A stretch of DNA of 64,000 nt from Peribacillus simplex NBRC 15720 = DSM 1321 (GCF_002243645.1 NZ_CP017704.1:3552001-3616000), one strand, 5' to 3'. Shown: positions 42,252-51,592, numbered from the stretch's first letter. A program made the numbers and translations. Notes: a model not told the origin generated them from the letters alone.

Positions 42252-43343
42252 TTATGTGGTCGTTAGTTTAGCAAAGATGATAAAAAACAGTGTTAGTTCG
42301 CCTATTATCACAATATTCGGTACCACGACAAACAAATTAAAAATAAAAAAGACTGCTAAAATCCCTAAGAATAACCCTAAATGATATATTTGCAACCGCT
42401 GGTGCTTATGTCTATATTGGTGGAAAACAAAAGTGGTTGAAATGAAATAGAGCAATACGGAACCAAACACAAAATAGAGGATAAATGAATAATGGACCTC
42501 ATGTAAAAACAATAATCTGATGGCTGCTGCAATCATGCTTATAGACATTAAAATAAACAGATGACCGTAAATGATGATTTGGCCGGAAGATTGTACAGAC
42601 TTATCGACTTTCTTCTCCATGTTATCGAAATATTGCCACCACATAGCTATTATCAAGGCAAATGAAAAGATGGAAAAGGCTATCGAATCCCAATTTCCTT
42701 GTTTAGGTTGAATTACCGCAAGGGTGCTGATAAGAGCTTCCCCAAAGAGAATGATGGTAAATAGACCAAAGCGTTCCAACAAGTGGGCCGTATTTGTAGG
42801 AACCTTTTCTAAGCACTTTCTTCCAAGGATTGGGATAATGATATCGATGAGGATGCCCAAATACAGCACAGCATATCGAAGCCAAGAATCAAAAAGGACG
42901 GAGAATAATGAAATGGCGATCCCAATCCAAAAATACCTTCCCAAAAAGAGTGCTGCCTTTTTTCGAACTCCCTCTTCTATCCGCTGTGCAACAAGATATT
43001 GGATAGCAGTCACGGCTCTTAAGCCAATATAACCAATTAAAAAAGAAAGATAATAAGGATCAAAATCAGCTGATAAGCTTGATGTCATAATTAGGACAAA
43101 AAACATTTGCAGTATCAAAAATAGCCGTTGATGAAATACATCCTTTCCAAACCGGTTAATAAATATGGTTTGCCCTACCCAAGCCCACCAGATAGGAATA
43201 AAAATCAACACGAACTTAAATAAATACTCTGGATGGATATATCCATCTTCAACATGCAGTAAAACATGAGTGGCGCCCGCAACGGCCGCCACAAATAACA
43301 AATCATAAAAGAGCTCTAACCATGTAACTTTCTTTTCATCCAT
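42252..43343 (-). CDS. ltrA: Low-temperature requirement protein A (LtrA) family
   Basis: A 363-aa integral membrane protein with about 10-11 TM segments. LtrA marks: WLELFYDLLFVAAVAGATH at the N-terminus, NRFGKDVFHQRLF, and HLLERFGLFTIILFGEALI in the middle. Named after a Listeria cold-growth phenotype; biochemical role unknown. Single gene between the MarR gene and the FMN reductase, on the same strand as marR but separately terminated. Confidence 0.92.
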   Translation of the reverse strand: MDEKKVTWLELFYDLLFVAAVAGATHVLLHVEDGYIHPEYLFKFVLIFIPIWWAWVGQTIFINRFGKDVFHQRLFLILQMFFVLIMTSSLSADFDPYYLSFLIGYIGLRAVTAIQYLVAQRIEEGVRKKAALFLGRYFWIGIAISLFSVLFDSWLRYAVLYLGILIDIIIPILGRKCLEKVPTNTAHLLERFGLFTIILFGEALISTLAVIQPKQGNWDSIAFSIFSFALIIAMWWQYFDNMEKKVDKSVQSSGQIIIYGHLFILMSISMIAAAIRLLFLHEVHYSFILYFVFGSVLLYFISTTFVFHQYRHKHQRLQIYHLGLFLGILAVFFIFNLFVVVPNIVIIGELTLFFIIFAKLTTT

Positions 43344-43571
43344 TTCTGCACGCCTCCCAATCGCCTTATAGTTTATAGTATGTTGTAAATATTCAGAAAA
43401 TGGAAGAGGGACTTTAGAGCACGGAATTTAGAATTCATGATCAATTTTAGGAAGTTCTTTTTACCCAGCTATTATGTTTTGCCATATTTAGTGATTAGGA
43501 ATAACGTCACTTTTTTACTGTTGGTATATTATGGTATTATAGGAGATGATTTCAAAAAGGGAGGGAAGTAG

Positions 43572-44132
43572 ATGACCAGAACCATCGGCCTTATTTGCGG
43601 CAGTTTACGGGAAAATTCTTATAATCGAATCATTGCTCAATCATTGACGGATATGGTTGATTCTTATCAATTTCGCTGGATCGAAATTAATGATCTTCCG
43701 TTGTTTAATGAAGACTTAGAAATAAGTGGCGTCCCAGAAACAGTGACATCATTTAAATCAGCCATTCAGGACGTTGACGGTATCATTATCGTAAGTCCAG
43801 AGTACAATTCTGGAATACCAGGCGTATTAAAAAATGGATTGGACTGGGCATCAAGACCTCGAGAGTCCGCCGTTCTTGCCAAAAAACCAGTTGGACTGAT
43901 TGGGGCTACTCCTGGTGGAATGGGTACTGCATTTGCTCAAATGCAAATCAGGCAAATACTAGAAGCCATGCAAGTGCATGTTCTCCCATTTCAAAAAATG
44001 CTGATATCGCAAGTACATAAAAAGATTGATTCTGATCGGAAAGTGCTTACTGACGATCAAACAAAACGTTATCTTGAGCGATATTTACAACAATTCATTC
44101 ATTGGATCGATAACACTCCAGTTCTAGATTAA
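43572..44132 (+). CDS. NADPH-dependent FMN reductase family
   Basis: A 186-aa flavodoxin-like reductase: CGSLRENSYNRIIAQSL (FMN phosphate loop), SPEYNSGIPGVLKNGLDW and GATPGGMGTAFAQ (FMN ring contacts). Family includes YhdA-type azoreductase/quinone reductases that protect from electrophiles. ATG follows GGGAGGGAAG. It precedes the isochorismatase-fold gene but is separated from it by a promoter with a MarR-type site. Confidence 0.93.
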   Translation: MTRTIGLICGSLRENSYNRIIAQSLTDMVDSYQFRWIEINDLPLFNEDLEISGVPETVTSFKSAIQDVDGIIIVSPEYNSGIPGVLKNGLDWASRPRESAVLAKKPVGLIGATPGGMGTAFAQMQIRQILEAMQVHVLPFQKMLISQVHKKIDSDRKVLTDDQTKRYLERYLQQFIHWIDNTPVLD

Positions 44133-44182
44133 TATAAAAAGACAGAGTATTAGCAATAATCAATGATTCTTATAATATATGT

Positions 44183-44214
44183 TTGACAAGCTATAAGTTT
44201 ATAGATAAACTTAT
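44183..44214 (+). promoter_or_regulatory. Promoter with MarR-type operator
   Basis: -35 TTGACA (44183-44188), 17-bp spacer, -10 TAAACT (44206-44211), the same boxes as the marR promoter. Between them is a 22-bp perfect palindrome: ATAAGTTTAT (44193-44202), AG, ATAAACTTAT (44205-44214). Its core AGTTTAT-N2-ATAAACT equals the marR site. Confidence 0.8.
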
Positions 44215-44323
44215 GGCGGAAGTCAGTTAAGTTATAAACTGACTGGAACCAACGAAGGAGTTGGGGGGAATTTCCCTACATATGAACTTTCTTCGATGCT
44301 TTAATAAAAGGAGGACTTTAAAA

Positions 44324-44965
44324 ATGTCTGATCTCTATTCTCGTCTTTCCAAAGATGATGCTGCCGTTCTTCTAGTGGATCATCAAACCGGTCTTATTTC
44401 CGGGCTAGTGCGTGATTATGGTGTTGATGAATTCAAGAACAATGTTATGGCTCTTGCCAACACCGCCAAGTTTTTTGATTTACCAGTTATTTTAACAACA
44501 AGCTTTGAAAACGGACCAAACGGACCGCTCATGCAAGAATTGGTAGAACTTTTTCCTCACGCACCAAAAATAGCTCGGCCCGGACAAATTAACGCATGGG
44601 ATAATGAAGAGTTTGTTAAAGCAATCGAAGAAACTGGTAAAAAACAACTTATCATCGCGGGTGTAGTTACAGATGTCTGCGTTGCTTTTCCGGCTCTTTC
44701 CGCTTTGAACGCAGGTTATGAAGTATTCGCTGTCACTGATGCTTCTGGAACAGTCAGTAAACAGGTAGCTGATGCGGCATTATCGCGTATGGCCCATGGT
44801 GGTGTGCAGCTTATGAACTGGTTTAGCGTAGCTTGCGAATTACAACGTGATTGGCGCAACGATGTCGAAGGTTTTGGTGCTTTACTTTCCAGCCAGCTTC
44901 CTGGTTATCAAAACATAATCGGAAGCTATAGGGGAGCTCAGCGCGATTTCAGCAAGCAGATATAA
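44324..44965 (+). CDS. Isochorismatase-family hydrolase (YcaC-like)
   Basis: A 213-aa cysteine hydrolase: catalytic Asp in VLLVDHQTGLISG, Lys region, and active-site Cys in IIAGVVTDVCVAFPALSAL; cis-peptide GVVTD. YcaC-like members have unknown substrates; nicotinamidase-type or aryl-amide hydrolysis is possible. ATG 44324 follows AAAGGAGG; longer readings pass through leader sequence. Expression is predicted to be controlled by the MarR regulator at 41675. Confidence 0.9.
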   Translation: MSDLYSRLSKDDAAVLLVDHQTGLISGLVRDYGVDEFKNNVMALANTAKFFDLPVILTTSFENGPNGPLMQELVELFPHAPKIARPGQINAWDNEEFVKAIEETGKKQLIIAGVVTDVCVAFPALSALNAGYEVFAVTDASGTVSKQVADAALSRMAHGGVQLMNWFSVACELQRDWRNDVEGFGALLSSQLPGYQNIIGSYRGAQRDFSKQI

Positions 44966-45023
44966 CTCTTATACAAATGATACTTTAGTAGAATAAAAGA
45001 GGGTACTTTTTGTTCCCTCTCAG

Positions 45024-45130
45024 ACTGTAGGCAAACCCGATGAAAATCGAGTCTGCCTACAGTTTTTTTTTAGTATTAGGACAATTTGTCCATTCCAGGC
45101 ACTCGCTTTCCGCGGGCGGTCCGCCCTCGG
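45024..45130 (+). repeat. Dispersed palindromic repeat, copy 4 (with terminator)
   Basis: Hairpin ACTGTAGGCA (45024-45033) / TGCCTACAGT (45054-45063) with nested pairing and T9, then the repeat arm CCAGGCACTCGCTTTCCGCG and a GC palindrome CCGCGGGCGG/CCGCCC (to 45126). It serves as terminator for the isochorismatase-fold gene. Confidence 0.8.
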
Positions 45131-45304
45131 TGCTCTATCCTCCTTTAAAATATAGTCTGTATTGAAAATTGATTACATGCGGTATTGTGCACAAATGTTT
45201 AAAGAGTATATTATTGTGCAGTACCTATGACAACATTCGGACTTAGAAACGCTACATTTTTAATAAGAAGTGGGATATCGTAGAAGCAGGGAGAGGGATT
45301 GAGA

Positions 45305-47371
45305 ATGTTTTTAGATGAAAGAAGCGCCAATTTACTAAAACTATTACAGCATTCGCCCATTTCAAAAATGAAAGAACTTGAAGCCCAAACAGGTCTGACG
45401 AGAAGGCAAATCCAATATGGTCTGAGCAAAGCGAATGACTGGCTCCAATTTCATGGATATCAACCGATTCAATATAATCGTGAAATGGGCTACTCCTTTT
45501 CTGAAACAATCAAGGATGAAGAATTGAATGTAAAACTGACAAAACGCAATTATATATTTTCAGAGACAGATAGGGAAAAAGTTTTTTACCTCATGATCCT
45601 GTTAAGCCAAGAGGAATTGTCCGTCTATCATTTCCAGACGATCACCGGGCTTTCACGAAATACGGTGTTGAAGGATTTAAAAAGTCTTAAAGAGAAAAAC
45701 AGGGACATATCGCTCAAGATACAGTATTCCAAACAAGATGGCTACGTGGTGATTGGGGAAAGCCGAGTAAAGAGATATATCATTGAACGTCTCGTGCATG
45801 ATGTACTGAATAGTCCCAATAGTGAATTGATCATGGAGTGCATATGGGGAAATCATGAAAAGCAAATCAGCTCGATCCGGTTACAGCTTGAAAGGATCGA
45901 ACGTAAATTAGGCATCACCTTTACGGATGAACGGCTTCATGAACTAAGCTATTTATTTCTATGTACAGATCAGCTCATAGGAAAAGGGGAAGAGTTACAG
46001 GCCGACGAGAGTTGGGCTCCGTTTGTTGCGACGGAAGAATACAAAATGGTTGAGGAAATGACCAGAACGAATGCCTTTCAATCAGTATGGAGCGAAACGG
46101 AAAACTTATATGCAACCTTACATTTACTGAGCATGAATCGAACGAAGGACATTTCCCCTCTTAAGGATGATGAAGTCATTCAACACCTTTTGCAGCAAAT
46201 CGTGGAAGAGTTCGAGAGGCTGGCATTTGTTCACCTGAAAGACAAAGAACAGCTATGCCAACAATTATACGTTCATTTTAAACCGGCATATCATCGCCTG
46301 CGGTATGGTCTCCCGCAAATGAACCCGATGACGGGACGGGTGCAGAAGGTCTATCCTGAACTGCACCATTTGACAAAAAAATCCCTGTGGGTGTTGGAGA
46401 AAGAGATTGGCCGTCCAGTATCAGAAGAGGAAGTGGCATACTTCACGATCTATTTTGGCGGATGGCTGCGCAGGCAAGGGACCACATTGGATGATCGAAA
46501 ACGGGCGATTGTCGTATGCCCGAATGGTATTGGCATCAGCAATATCCTCATTTATACATTGAGGGAATTATTTCCGGATATTTTGTTCCTGGATGTTCTG
46601 TCAGTAAGGAAAGCGGCTGAATACCCACTGTCGTACGATCTTGTTTTTTCAACGGTGCATATGAGAACAAAAGCGGCATTATTTGTTGTACCGCCCATTT
46701 TGGAAATGCAGGACAAACATACATTGCGCCAGCAGGTCATGCAGGAATTGTATGGATATACGACGGAAAGTGTGGATGTTGCAGCTTTATTAAAAATCAT
46801 TTCCAAGTATGCAACCATCCATGAAAAGGATCAGCTTGAAAAGGCTTTGAAGTCGAATGTGTATACCCATACACCAAAAATAAACCAATTTTCTTTAAAG
46901 GAGGCGGAGAAGCCTGTGTTAGAAGAACTGCTCAATATGCAAACGATTCAATTACAGCAGCATGTTTCCGATTGGAAAGAAGCCATTCAAGTAGCGGCCA
47001 AGCCTCTCGTGGACTTAGGAACCGTCGAGGAACGATATGTGGATGCAATGATCGAGGCGATAGAAACGAATGGACCATATGTAGTGATAACACCTGGAGT
47101 GGCGATTCCCCATGCACGTCCGGAGCAGGGGGTCAGGTCTTTATCCATGAGTTTGCTGAAATTGGATGAAGCCGTTGACTTTGCGCCGGATAAACCGGTT
47201 CGCCTGATTATCATTTTGGCGGCCGTGGATAACGATTCGCATCTGCGGGCATTGATCCAGCTCACTCAATTATTGAATGAACCAGCCAATATAGAAGAAA
47301 TCTTACGCACTTCAAATAAATCGGTCCTTATGGAGTACGTTCATAAATATTCGAAGGAGGAAGCGGAATGA
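45305..47371 (+). CDS. PRD-containing PTS regulator with EIIB and EIIA domains
   Basis: A 688-aa activator/antiterminator-type regulator: N-terminal HTHs (MKELEAQTGLTRRQIQYGLS; FQTITGLSRNTVLKDLKSL), two PRD domains (about 170-400), an EIIB-Gat-like domain (IVVCPNGIGISNILIYTL, Cys-containing) and a C-terminal EIIA-2 domain with active-site His in TPGVAIPHARPEQGV. It is regulated by PTS phosphorylation and activates the adjoining ascorbate-type PTS. No separate EIIA gene is in the operon, so its EIIA domain may also serve the transporter. ATG 45305 has GGGAGAGG 7 nt upstream. Confidence 0.92.
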   Translation: MFLDERSANLLKLLQHSPISKMKELEAQTGLTRRQIQYGLSKANDWLQFHGYQPIQYNREMGYSFSETIKDEELNVKLTKRNYIFSETDREKVFYLMILLSQEELSVYHFQTITGLSRNTVLKDLKSLKEKNRDISLKIQYSKQDGYVVIGESRVKRYIIERLVHDVLNSPNSELIMECIWGNHEKQISSIRLQLERIERKLGITFTDERLHELSYLFLCTDQLIGKGEELQADESWAPFVATEEYKMVEEMTRTNAFQSVWSETENLYATLHLLSMNRTKDISPLKDDEVIQHLLQQIVEEFERLAFVHLKDKEQLCQQLYVHFKPAYHRLRYGLPQMNPMTGRVQKVYPELHHLTKKSLWVLEKEIGRPVSEEEVAYFTIYFGGWLRRQGTTLDDRKRAIVVCPNGIGISNILIYTLRELFPDILFLDVLSVRKAAEYPLSYDLVFSTVHMRTKAALFVVPPILEMQDKHTLRQQVMQELYGYTTESVDVAALLKIISKYATIHEKDQLEKALKSNVYTHTPKINQFSLKEAEKPVLEELLNMQTIQLQQHVSDWKEAIQVAAKPLVDLGTVEERYVDAMIEAIETNGPYVVITPGVAIPHARPEQGVRSLSMSLLKLDEAVDFAPDKPVRLIIILAAVDNDSHLRALIQLTQLLNEPANIEEILRTSNKSVLMEYVHKYSKEEAE

Positions 47372-47634
47372 AAATCATGGTAGTATGCGGGAACGGATTG
47401 GGAAGCAGCTTCATCATGGAGATGAATGTGAAGAAAGCATTGACGGAAATGGGGAAGACGGCCGAGGTGGATCATACGGATCTGGCATCCGCAAAAACGG
47501 TTCAGGCGGATATTTTCCTGGGAGCGGCGGATATTGTCGGTCAGCTGGATGATGGAACCCGTACGATCGTCACACTGGAGAACATGATGAGCATCCCTGA
47601 AATCAAATCTAAATTGGAAATGCATGTAGGATAA
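47368..47634 (+). CDS. PTS EIIB (ascorbate/UlaB type), copy 1
   Basis: An 88-aa EIIB with phospho-Cys motif VVCGNGLGSSF. Its ATG overlaps the end of the regulator gene by 4 bp (ATGA). It is almost identical to the next gene: residues from IMVVCGNG to MMSIPEI are the same, and only the N- and C-terminal ends differ. It transfers phosphate from EIIA to the sugar at EIIC. Confidence 0.93.
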   Translation: MKIMVVCGNGLGSSFIMEMNVKKALTEMGKTAEVDHTDLASAKTVQADIFLGAADIVGQLDDGTRTIVTLENMMSIPEIKSKLEMHVG

Positions 47635-47651
47635 AAAAAGGAGAGATTGAT

Positions 47652-47918
47652 ATGAAGAAAATCATGGTAGTATGCGGAAACGGATTGGGAAGCAGCTTCA
47701 TTATGGAGATGAATGTGAAGAAAGCGTTGACGGAAATGGGGAAGACGGCCGAGGTGGATCATACGGATCTGGCATCCGCAAAAACGGTTCAGGCGGATAT
47801 TTTCCTGGGAGCGGCGGATATTGTCGGTCAGCTGGATGATGGAACCCGTACGATCGTCACGCTGGAAAACATGATGAGCATTCCTGAAATCACATCGAAA
47901 TTAGCTTCACATCTATAA
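47652..47918 (+). CDS. PTS EIIB (ascorbate/UlaB type), copy 2
   Basis: An 88-aa EIIB, near-identical to copy 1 in protein and DNA; differences inside the shared stretch are a handful of silent changes. GGAGAG lies 8 nt before ATG. The tail (EITSKLASHL instead of EIKSKLEMHVG) is distinct. A recent tandem duplication or ongoing gene conversion explains the likeness. Confidence 0.93.
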   Translation: MKKIMVVCGNGLGSSFIMEMNVKKALTEMGKTAEVDHTDLASAKTVQADIFLGAADIVGQLDDGTRTIVTLENMMSIPEITSKLASHL

Positions 47919-47949
47919 GAAGAAAACATAAAGAAGAGGGGGAGAGGCA

Positions 47950-49218
47950 ATGCTGGAACTAATCATGAATGACATCTTGGGTACACCTTCCATACTTGTG
48001 GGGCTGTTTGCCCTCATTGGACTGCTGTTACAGCGGAAATCCAGTGCGGATGTTGTATCTGGAACGCTAAAAACCGTCATGGGCTTCATTATCATTGGAG
48101 CGGGAGCGGCAGTGCTCATTGGCGCCCTTGATATATTCAGTAAAATGTTCGATCATGCATTCAATGTACAAGGTGTCATACCGAATAACGAAGCCATTGT
48201 CGCAGCCGCCCAAAGTGATTTTGGGACTTCGACTGCACTAATCATGGTTTTTGGTATGGTTGTCAATGTTTTGCTAGCTCGTTTCACGCCATTTAAATAT
48301 ATATTCTTAACGGGACATCATACCTTATTCATGGCTTGTTTACTTGCAGTCACCCTATCGGTCGGCGGGCTCAACGGATTTCCGCTTATCTTGGTCGGTT
48401 CCATTCTATTAGGAGTATGCATGGTGATGTTCCCTGCCCTCCTTCAGCCATATGTAAGGAAGATTACCGGAAGCGATGATTTTGCCATCGGCCATTTCGG
48501 GACAATTGGATATTTTGTATCCGCGACTGTTGGAAAATGGTTTGGAAATAAGGAAAAAACGACAGAGCAAATCAAGGTTCCTAAATCTTTAGGATTCCTG
48601 AGGGATACATCAGTCGCTGTATCGCTTACGATGACGTTGTTCTTCGTGATCGTCGCATTGTTTGCCGGACAGAACTATATTGAAACGGAATTATCCGGCG
48701 GTTCGAATTTTATCGTATTTTCTTTCATCCAGGCGATAACATTTGCTGCAGGAGTCTACATCATCCTTGCGGGGGTTCGGATGTTAATTGCTGAAATCGT
48801 CCCTGCATTCAAAGGGATTGCCGATAAAGTGGCGCCGAATACAAAACCTGCATTGGACTGTCCGACCATCTTTCCATTCGCTCCAAATGCAGTGATCATC
48901 GGGTTCCTATTCAGTTTCTTGGCTGGACTATTATCCATGTTCATCCTTCCGGTACTTGGATTGAAAGTAATCGTTCCAGGGCTCGTACCGCATTTCTTCA
49001 CCGGAGCTGCAGCAGGTGTATTTGGAAATTCCACAGGAGGCAGACGCGGAGCGATGCTTGGATCCTTTGCCAACGGGCTCATCATTAGTTTCCTGCCGGC
49101 GATACTCCTGGTCTTCTTGGGGGATGTAGGTTTTGAAGGTACCACATTTGGTGATTCGGACTTCGGTGTGGTCGGTCTCTTCATCCTAAGCGTCATGAAA
49201 CTTTTAGGATTATCCTAA
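47950..49218 (+). CDS. PTS EIIC (UlaA/SgaT family)
   Basis: A 422-aa membrane transporter with about ten or more TM segments of the ascorbate-type EIIC family: FALIGLLLQRKSSADVVSGT, MGFIIIGAGAAVLIGAL, FAIGHFGTIGYFVSATVGKW and FFTGAAAGVFGNSTGGRRGA. Substrate is probably L-ascorbate or a related sugar acid/pentitol. Pathway enzymes (UlaD/E/F/G) are not in the operon; only a HAD phosphatase follows. Start ATG 47950 after GGGGGAGAGG. Confidence 0.92.
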   Translation: MLELIMNDILGTPSILVGLFALIGLLLQRKSSADVVSGTLKTVMGFIIIGAGAAVLIGALDIFSKMFDHAFNVQGVIPNNEAIVAAAQSDFGTSTALIMVFGMVVNVLLARFTPFKYIFLTGHHTLFMACLLAVTLSVGGLNGFPLILVGSILLGVCMVMFPALLQPYVRKITGSDDFAIGHFGTIGYFVSATVGKWFGNKEKTTEQIKVPKSLGFLRDTSVAVSLTMTLFFVIVALFAGQNYIETELSGGSNFIVFSFIQAITFAAGVYIILAGVRMLIAEIVPAFKGIADKVAPNTKPALDCPTIFPFAPNAVIIGFLFSFLAGLLSMFILPVLGLKVIVPGLVPHFFTGAAAGVFGNSTGGRRGAMLGSFANGLIISFLPAILLVFLGDVGFEGTTFGDSDFGVVGLFILSVMKLLGLS

Positions 49219-49263
49219 ACTGTTATACTGTTAAGGTAGATGAACAAAAATAAATGAATGAAA

Positions 49264-49305
49264 CCAACAGCCTAAGATCTTATAGATAATGGGCTGTTGG
49301 CATTT
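49264..49305 (+). terminator. Terminator of the PTS operon
   Basis: CCAACAGCC / GGGCTGTTGG with an 18-nt loop and a weak T-rich tail. Confidence 0.55.
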
Positions 49306-49337
49306 TCATCATCATACGGATTCTTGAGGTGATTTGC

Positions 49338-50183
49338 ATGACCAACAAGGCAATAGTGCTAGATTTGGATGGCACGACATTAAACGAAAGAAATACTGTG
49401 AATGAGACGCTGGAACAATACATAGGCGAACTTAGGGAAAGCGGTAAGCTGATTTTCATTGCAACAGGAAGAACGCTGGAAGAAGTGAGGGACGTTTTGC
49501 CGTCCGGCATGGAAGCCGATGGAATGGTGACTGCCAATGGAATGTCCGTATTCATCGGAAAGCAACAGATTGTCGAACACGCCCTGTCGACGGAACTTGT
49601 GGAAGAATTGGTAGCCAAAGCAGGAGCAGAAGAGATTTATTACGAAGTTCATCCGAATGATGGAACACGGATGGCATTACTTAAAGATAAAGACTATATG
49701 GTTAAACAAGGTTTGATGCCAAAACCTGAGACAGTCGATGAAAATGAATGGCTATCAAGACAGGATGCAGTGGAAGACAAAATAAGATGGTCAGAACAAC
49801 TGGACATTAGCAGCGTAGCCAAAATCTACTTTTTCAGCAATGAAATGAATACGATTCGAGAATGGAAAGCGGAGTTGGGGAAAATCAAGCAGTACAATGC
49901 CTTTACCACAGCTTCCTCCACTCATCATAATGTAGAAGTGACCGTGGAAGGGATCACAAAAGCAACAGGCGTTCAACTGCTACTGAAACATTTCCAGCTA
50001 GCACCGGAAAATATCCTGGCAGTAGGCGATGGTGAAAATGACCTCCCGCTATTTAAACTCGCCGGGCATTGCGTGGCCATGAAAAATGCCACTGACCTGG
50101 TCAAAGAACAAGCCGATGAAGTGACGGAGTATTCATATAGAGAAGATGGACTGTATCGCTTTTTGAAGGGAAAGTTTCACTAA
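49338..50183 (+). CDS. HAD-family (Cof-type IIB) phosphatase
   Basis: A 281-aa HAD phosphatase: motif I VLDLDGTTLN, motif II FIATGR, Lys in GITKATG and motif IV GDGENDLPLF; the C2B cap lies in the middle. Cof-type enzymes dephosphorylate sugar phosphates, flavin or PLP precursors. ATG 49338 follows GAGGTG. It is behind the PTS operon and might dephosphorylate a sugar phosphate from it, but a terminator-like hairpin lies between. Confidence 0.9.
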   Translation: MTNKAIVLDLDGTTLNERNTVNETLEQYIGELRESGKLIFIATGRTLEEVRDVLPSGMEADGMVTANGMSVFIGKQQIVEHALSTELVEELVAKAGAEEIYYEVHPNDGTRMALLKDKDYMVKQGLMPKPETVDENEWLSRQDAVEDKIRWSEQLDISSVAKIYFFSNEMNTIREWKAELGKIKQYNAFTTASSTHHNVEVTVEGITKATGVQLLLKHFQLAPENILAVGDGENDLPLFKLAGHCVAMKNATDLVKEQADEVTEYSYREDGLYRFLKGKFH

Positions 50184-50230
50184 AATAACCTGGAAGGCAA
50201 AGAGGACCAATCTTGTTTGTAAAATTTGAA

Positions 50231-50302
50231 CGTTGATCGGAAAGCGAGTGCCTGGAGTGGAAAACAACGATTTATGTAAGCTCAATTAATGTTTGTCTAC
50301 AG
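50231..50302 (-). repeat. Dispersed palindromic repeat, copy 5 (inverted)
   Basis: CGTTGATCGGAAAGCGAGTG and CCTGGAGTGGAAAACAACG, followed by GTTTGTCTACAGTCC, which is the complement of the head of the other copies. It is therefore inserted in the opposite direction and lacks the terminator half. Confidence 0.7.
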
Positions 50303-50306
50303 TCCG

Positions 50307-50336
50307 GAGCCCATCTTTAGAGATGGGCTCTTCCTT
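50307..50336 (+). terminator. Terminator after the HAD phosphatase
   Basis: GAGCCCATCT / AGATGGGCTC, loop TTAG. The stretch 50337-50566 has no gene. Confidence 0.8.
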
Positions 50337-50566
50337 CTATAGGAAGATAAGATAAGCAACAAACGCTGTTTCATTCACTTTAGATCCTCCTATTTTGCGA
50401 AAAGTGCAACCTGAAGCAATTCAAACCCAAAACAGTTCCATAACTGAAAGTAAAATTTTAAATATTATGATATATTAAAGGAAATTCATAATGTTTATTT
50501 GATATAAATTTGTTATTTTAGTTTCCTAGGATAACAATTTCTAGACATGGAAAGGATTAATGAAGC

Positions 50567-51592
50567 ATGAAGAGAGTGACGACAGAAGATGTGGCAAAAA
50601 TAGCGGGTGTTTCACAATCAACAGTCTCCAGGGTTTTAAATGATTATCCCTATATTAAGAAAAATACGCGTGACAAGGTTCTTGCTGTAATTAATGAGCT
50701 GGGATTTACAAGGGATGAAATTGCCAGAAGCCTCGTTGAAAAAAGAACCAAATCAATAGGTTTAATATTAGGGAGCATTTCAAATCCATTCTTTGCCGAA
50801 ACGGCGGAAGTCATCATAGAAAGGGCACAAGAATTAAAATATGATGTCATCGTCTACAACACGGGGCATAAAGATGAAAACTTGGAACAAGCCATTAATT
50901 TGCTGATTGGCAAAAGGGTTGAGGGAATCATCCTTACAAGCGTTAGTAAAAATTATACTGATAAAATCAAGAAGTTACATGATAATGGATTTCCCGTATT
51001 ATTATATAATAGTTTCCTCGATATCAAGGACGTTAACTTTATCGTAATGGATAATAATAAAGGTGCCAGGCTTGCTGTTCAGCATCTAATAAAATTAGGA
51101 CATAAAAAAATAGCGAAAATATCCGGCCCATCCAAATACTTGGCAACTTATGAGCGAACGGTAGGTTATAAAGAAGAGCTAATGGAGAACGGATATGAAA
51201 TTGATGATGGTTTGATTTTCAATAGCGAATTTTCCTATGACAAGATTTATTCATTTACAAAAAAACTGCTGAAAAAGAAAGACAGGCCGACTGCAATCAT
51301 AGCCGCATCCGATCAGATGGCTCTCGCAGTCCTAGATGCAGCTTCAAGCCTGAAATTGAAAATTCCTGATGATTTATCCGTTGTTGGGTTTGATAATATA
51401 AGATTGTCCGCTAATGAATTTATAGGGCTGACCACAATATCTCAACAAATGGATCAAATGTCTTTAACAGCTTTGGAAAAATTAATTTATCTCATAGAAA
51501 ATAAAGAAACATCATCTTCGTCGATACAAATTTTCCTTAAGCCTGAACTGATGGTCCGTAAAACAACAGGGCCAGCCCCCATACAAGATTAA
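50567..51592 (+). CDS. LacI-family regulator of the catabolic operon
   Basis: A 341-aa LacI repressor: HTH (TEDVAKIAGVSQSTVSRVLN) with hinge helix, then the periplasmic-binding-like ligand domain (IGLILGSISNPFFAETAEVI; GHKKIAKISGPSKYLATYER; IPDDLSVVGFDNI). It precedes the operon and two palindromes of LacI type lie at its entry (51754-51775) and after the first enzyme gene (52610-52627). Ligand expected to be the substrate or a pathway intermediate. Confidence 0.93.
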   Translation: MKRVTTEDVAKIAGVSQSTVSRVLNDYPYIKKNTRDKVLAVINELGFTRDEIARSLVEKRTKSIGLILGSISNPFFAETAEVIIERAQELKYDVIVYNTGHKDENLEQAINLLIGKRVEGIILTSVSKNYTDKIKKLHDNGFPVLLYNSFLDIKDVNFIVMDNNKGARLAVQHLIKLGHKKIAKISGPSKYLATYERTVGYKEELMENGYEIDDGLIFNSEFSYDKIYSFTKKLLKKKDRPTAIIAASDQMALAVLDAASSLKLKIPDDLSVVGFDNIRLSANEFIGLTTISQQMDQMSLTALEKLIYLIENKETSSSSIQIFLKPELMVRKTTGPAPIQD

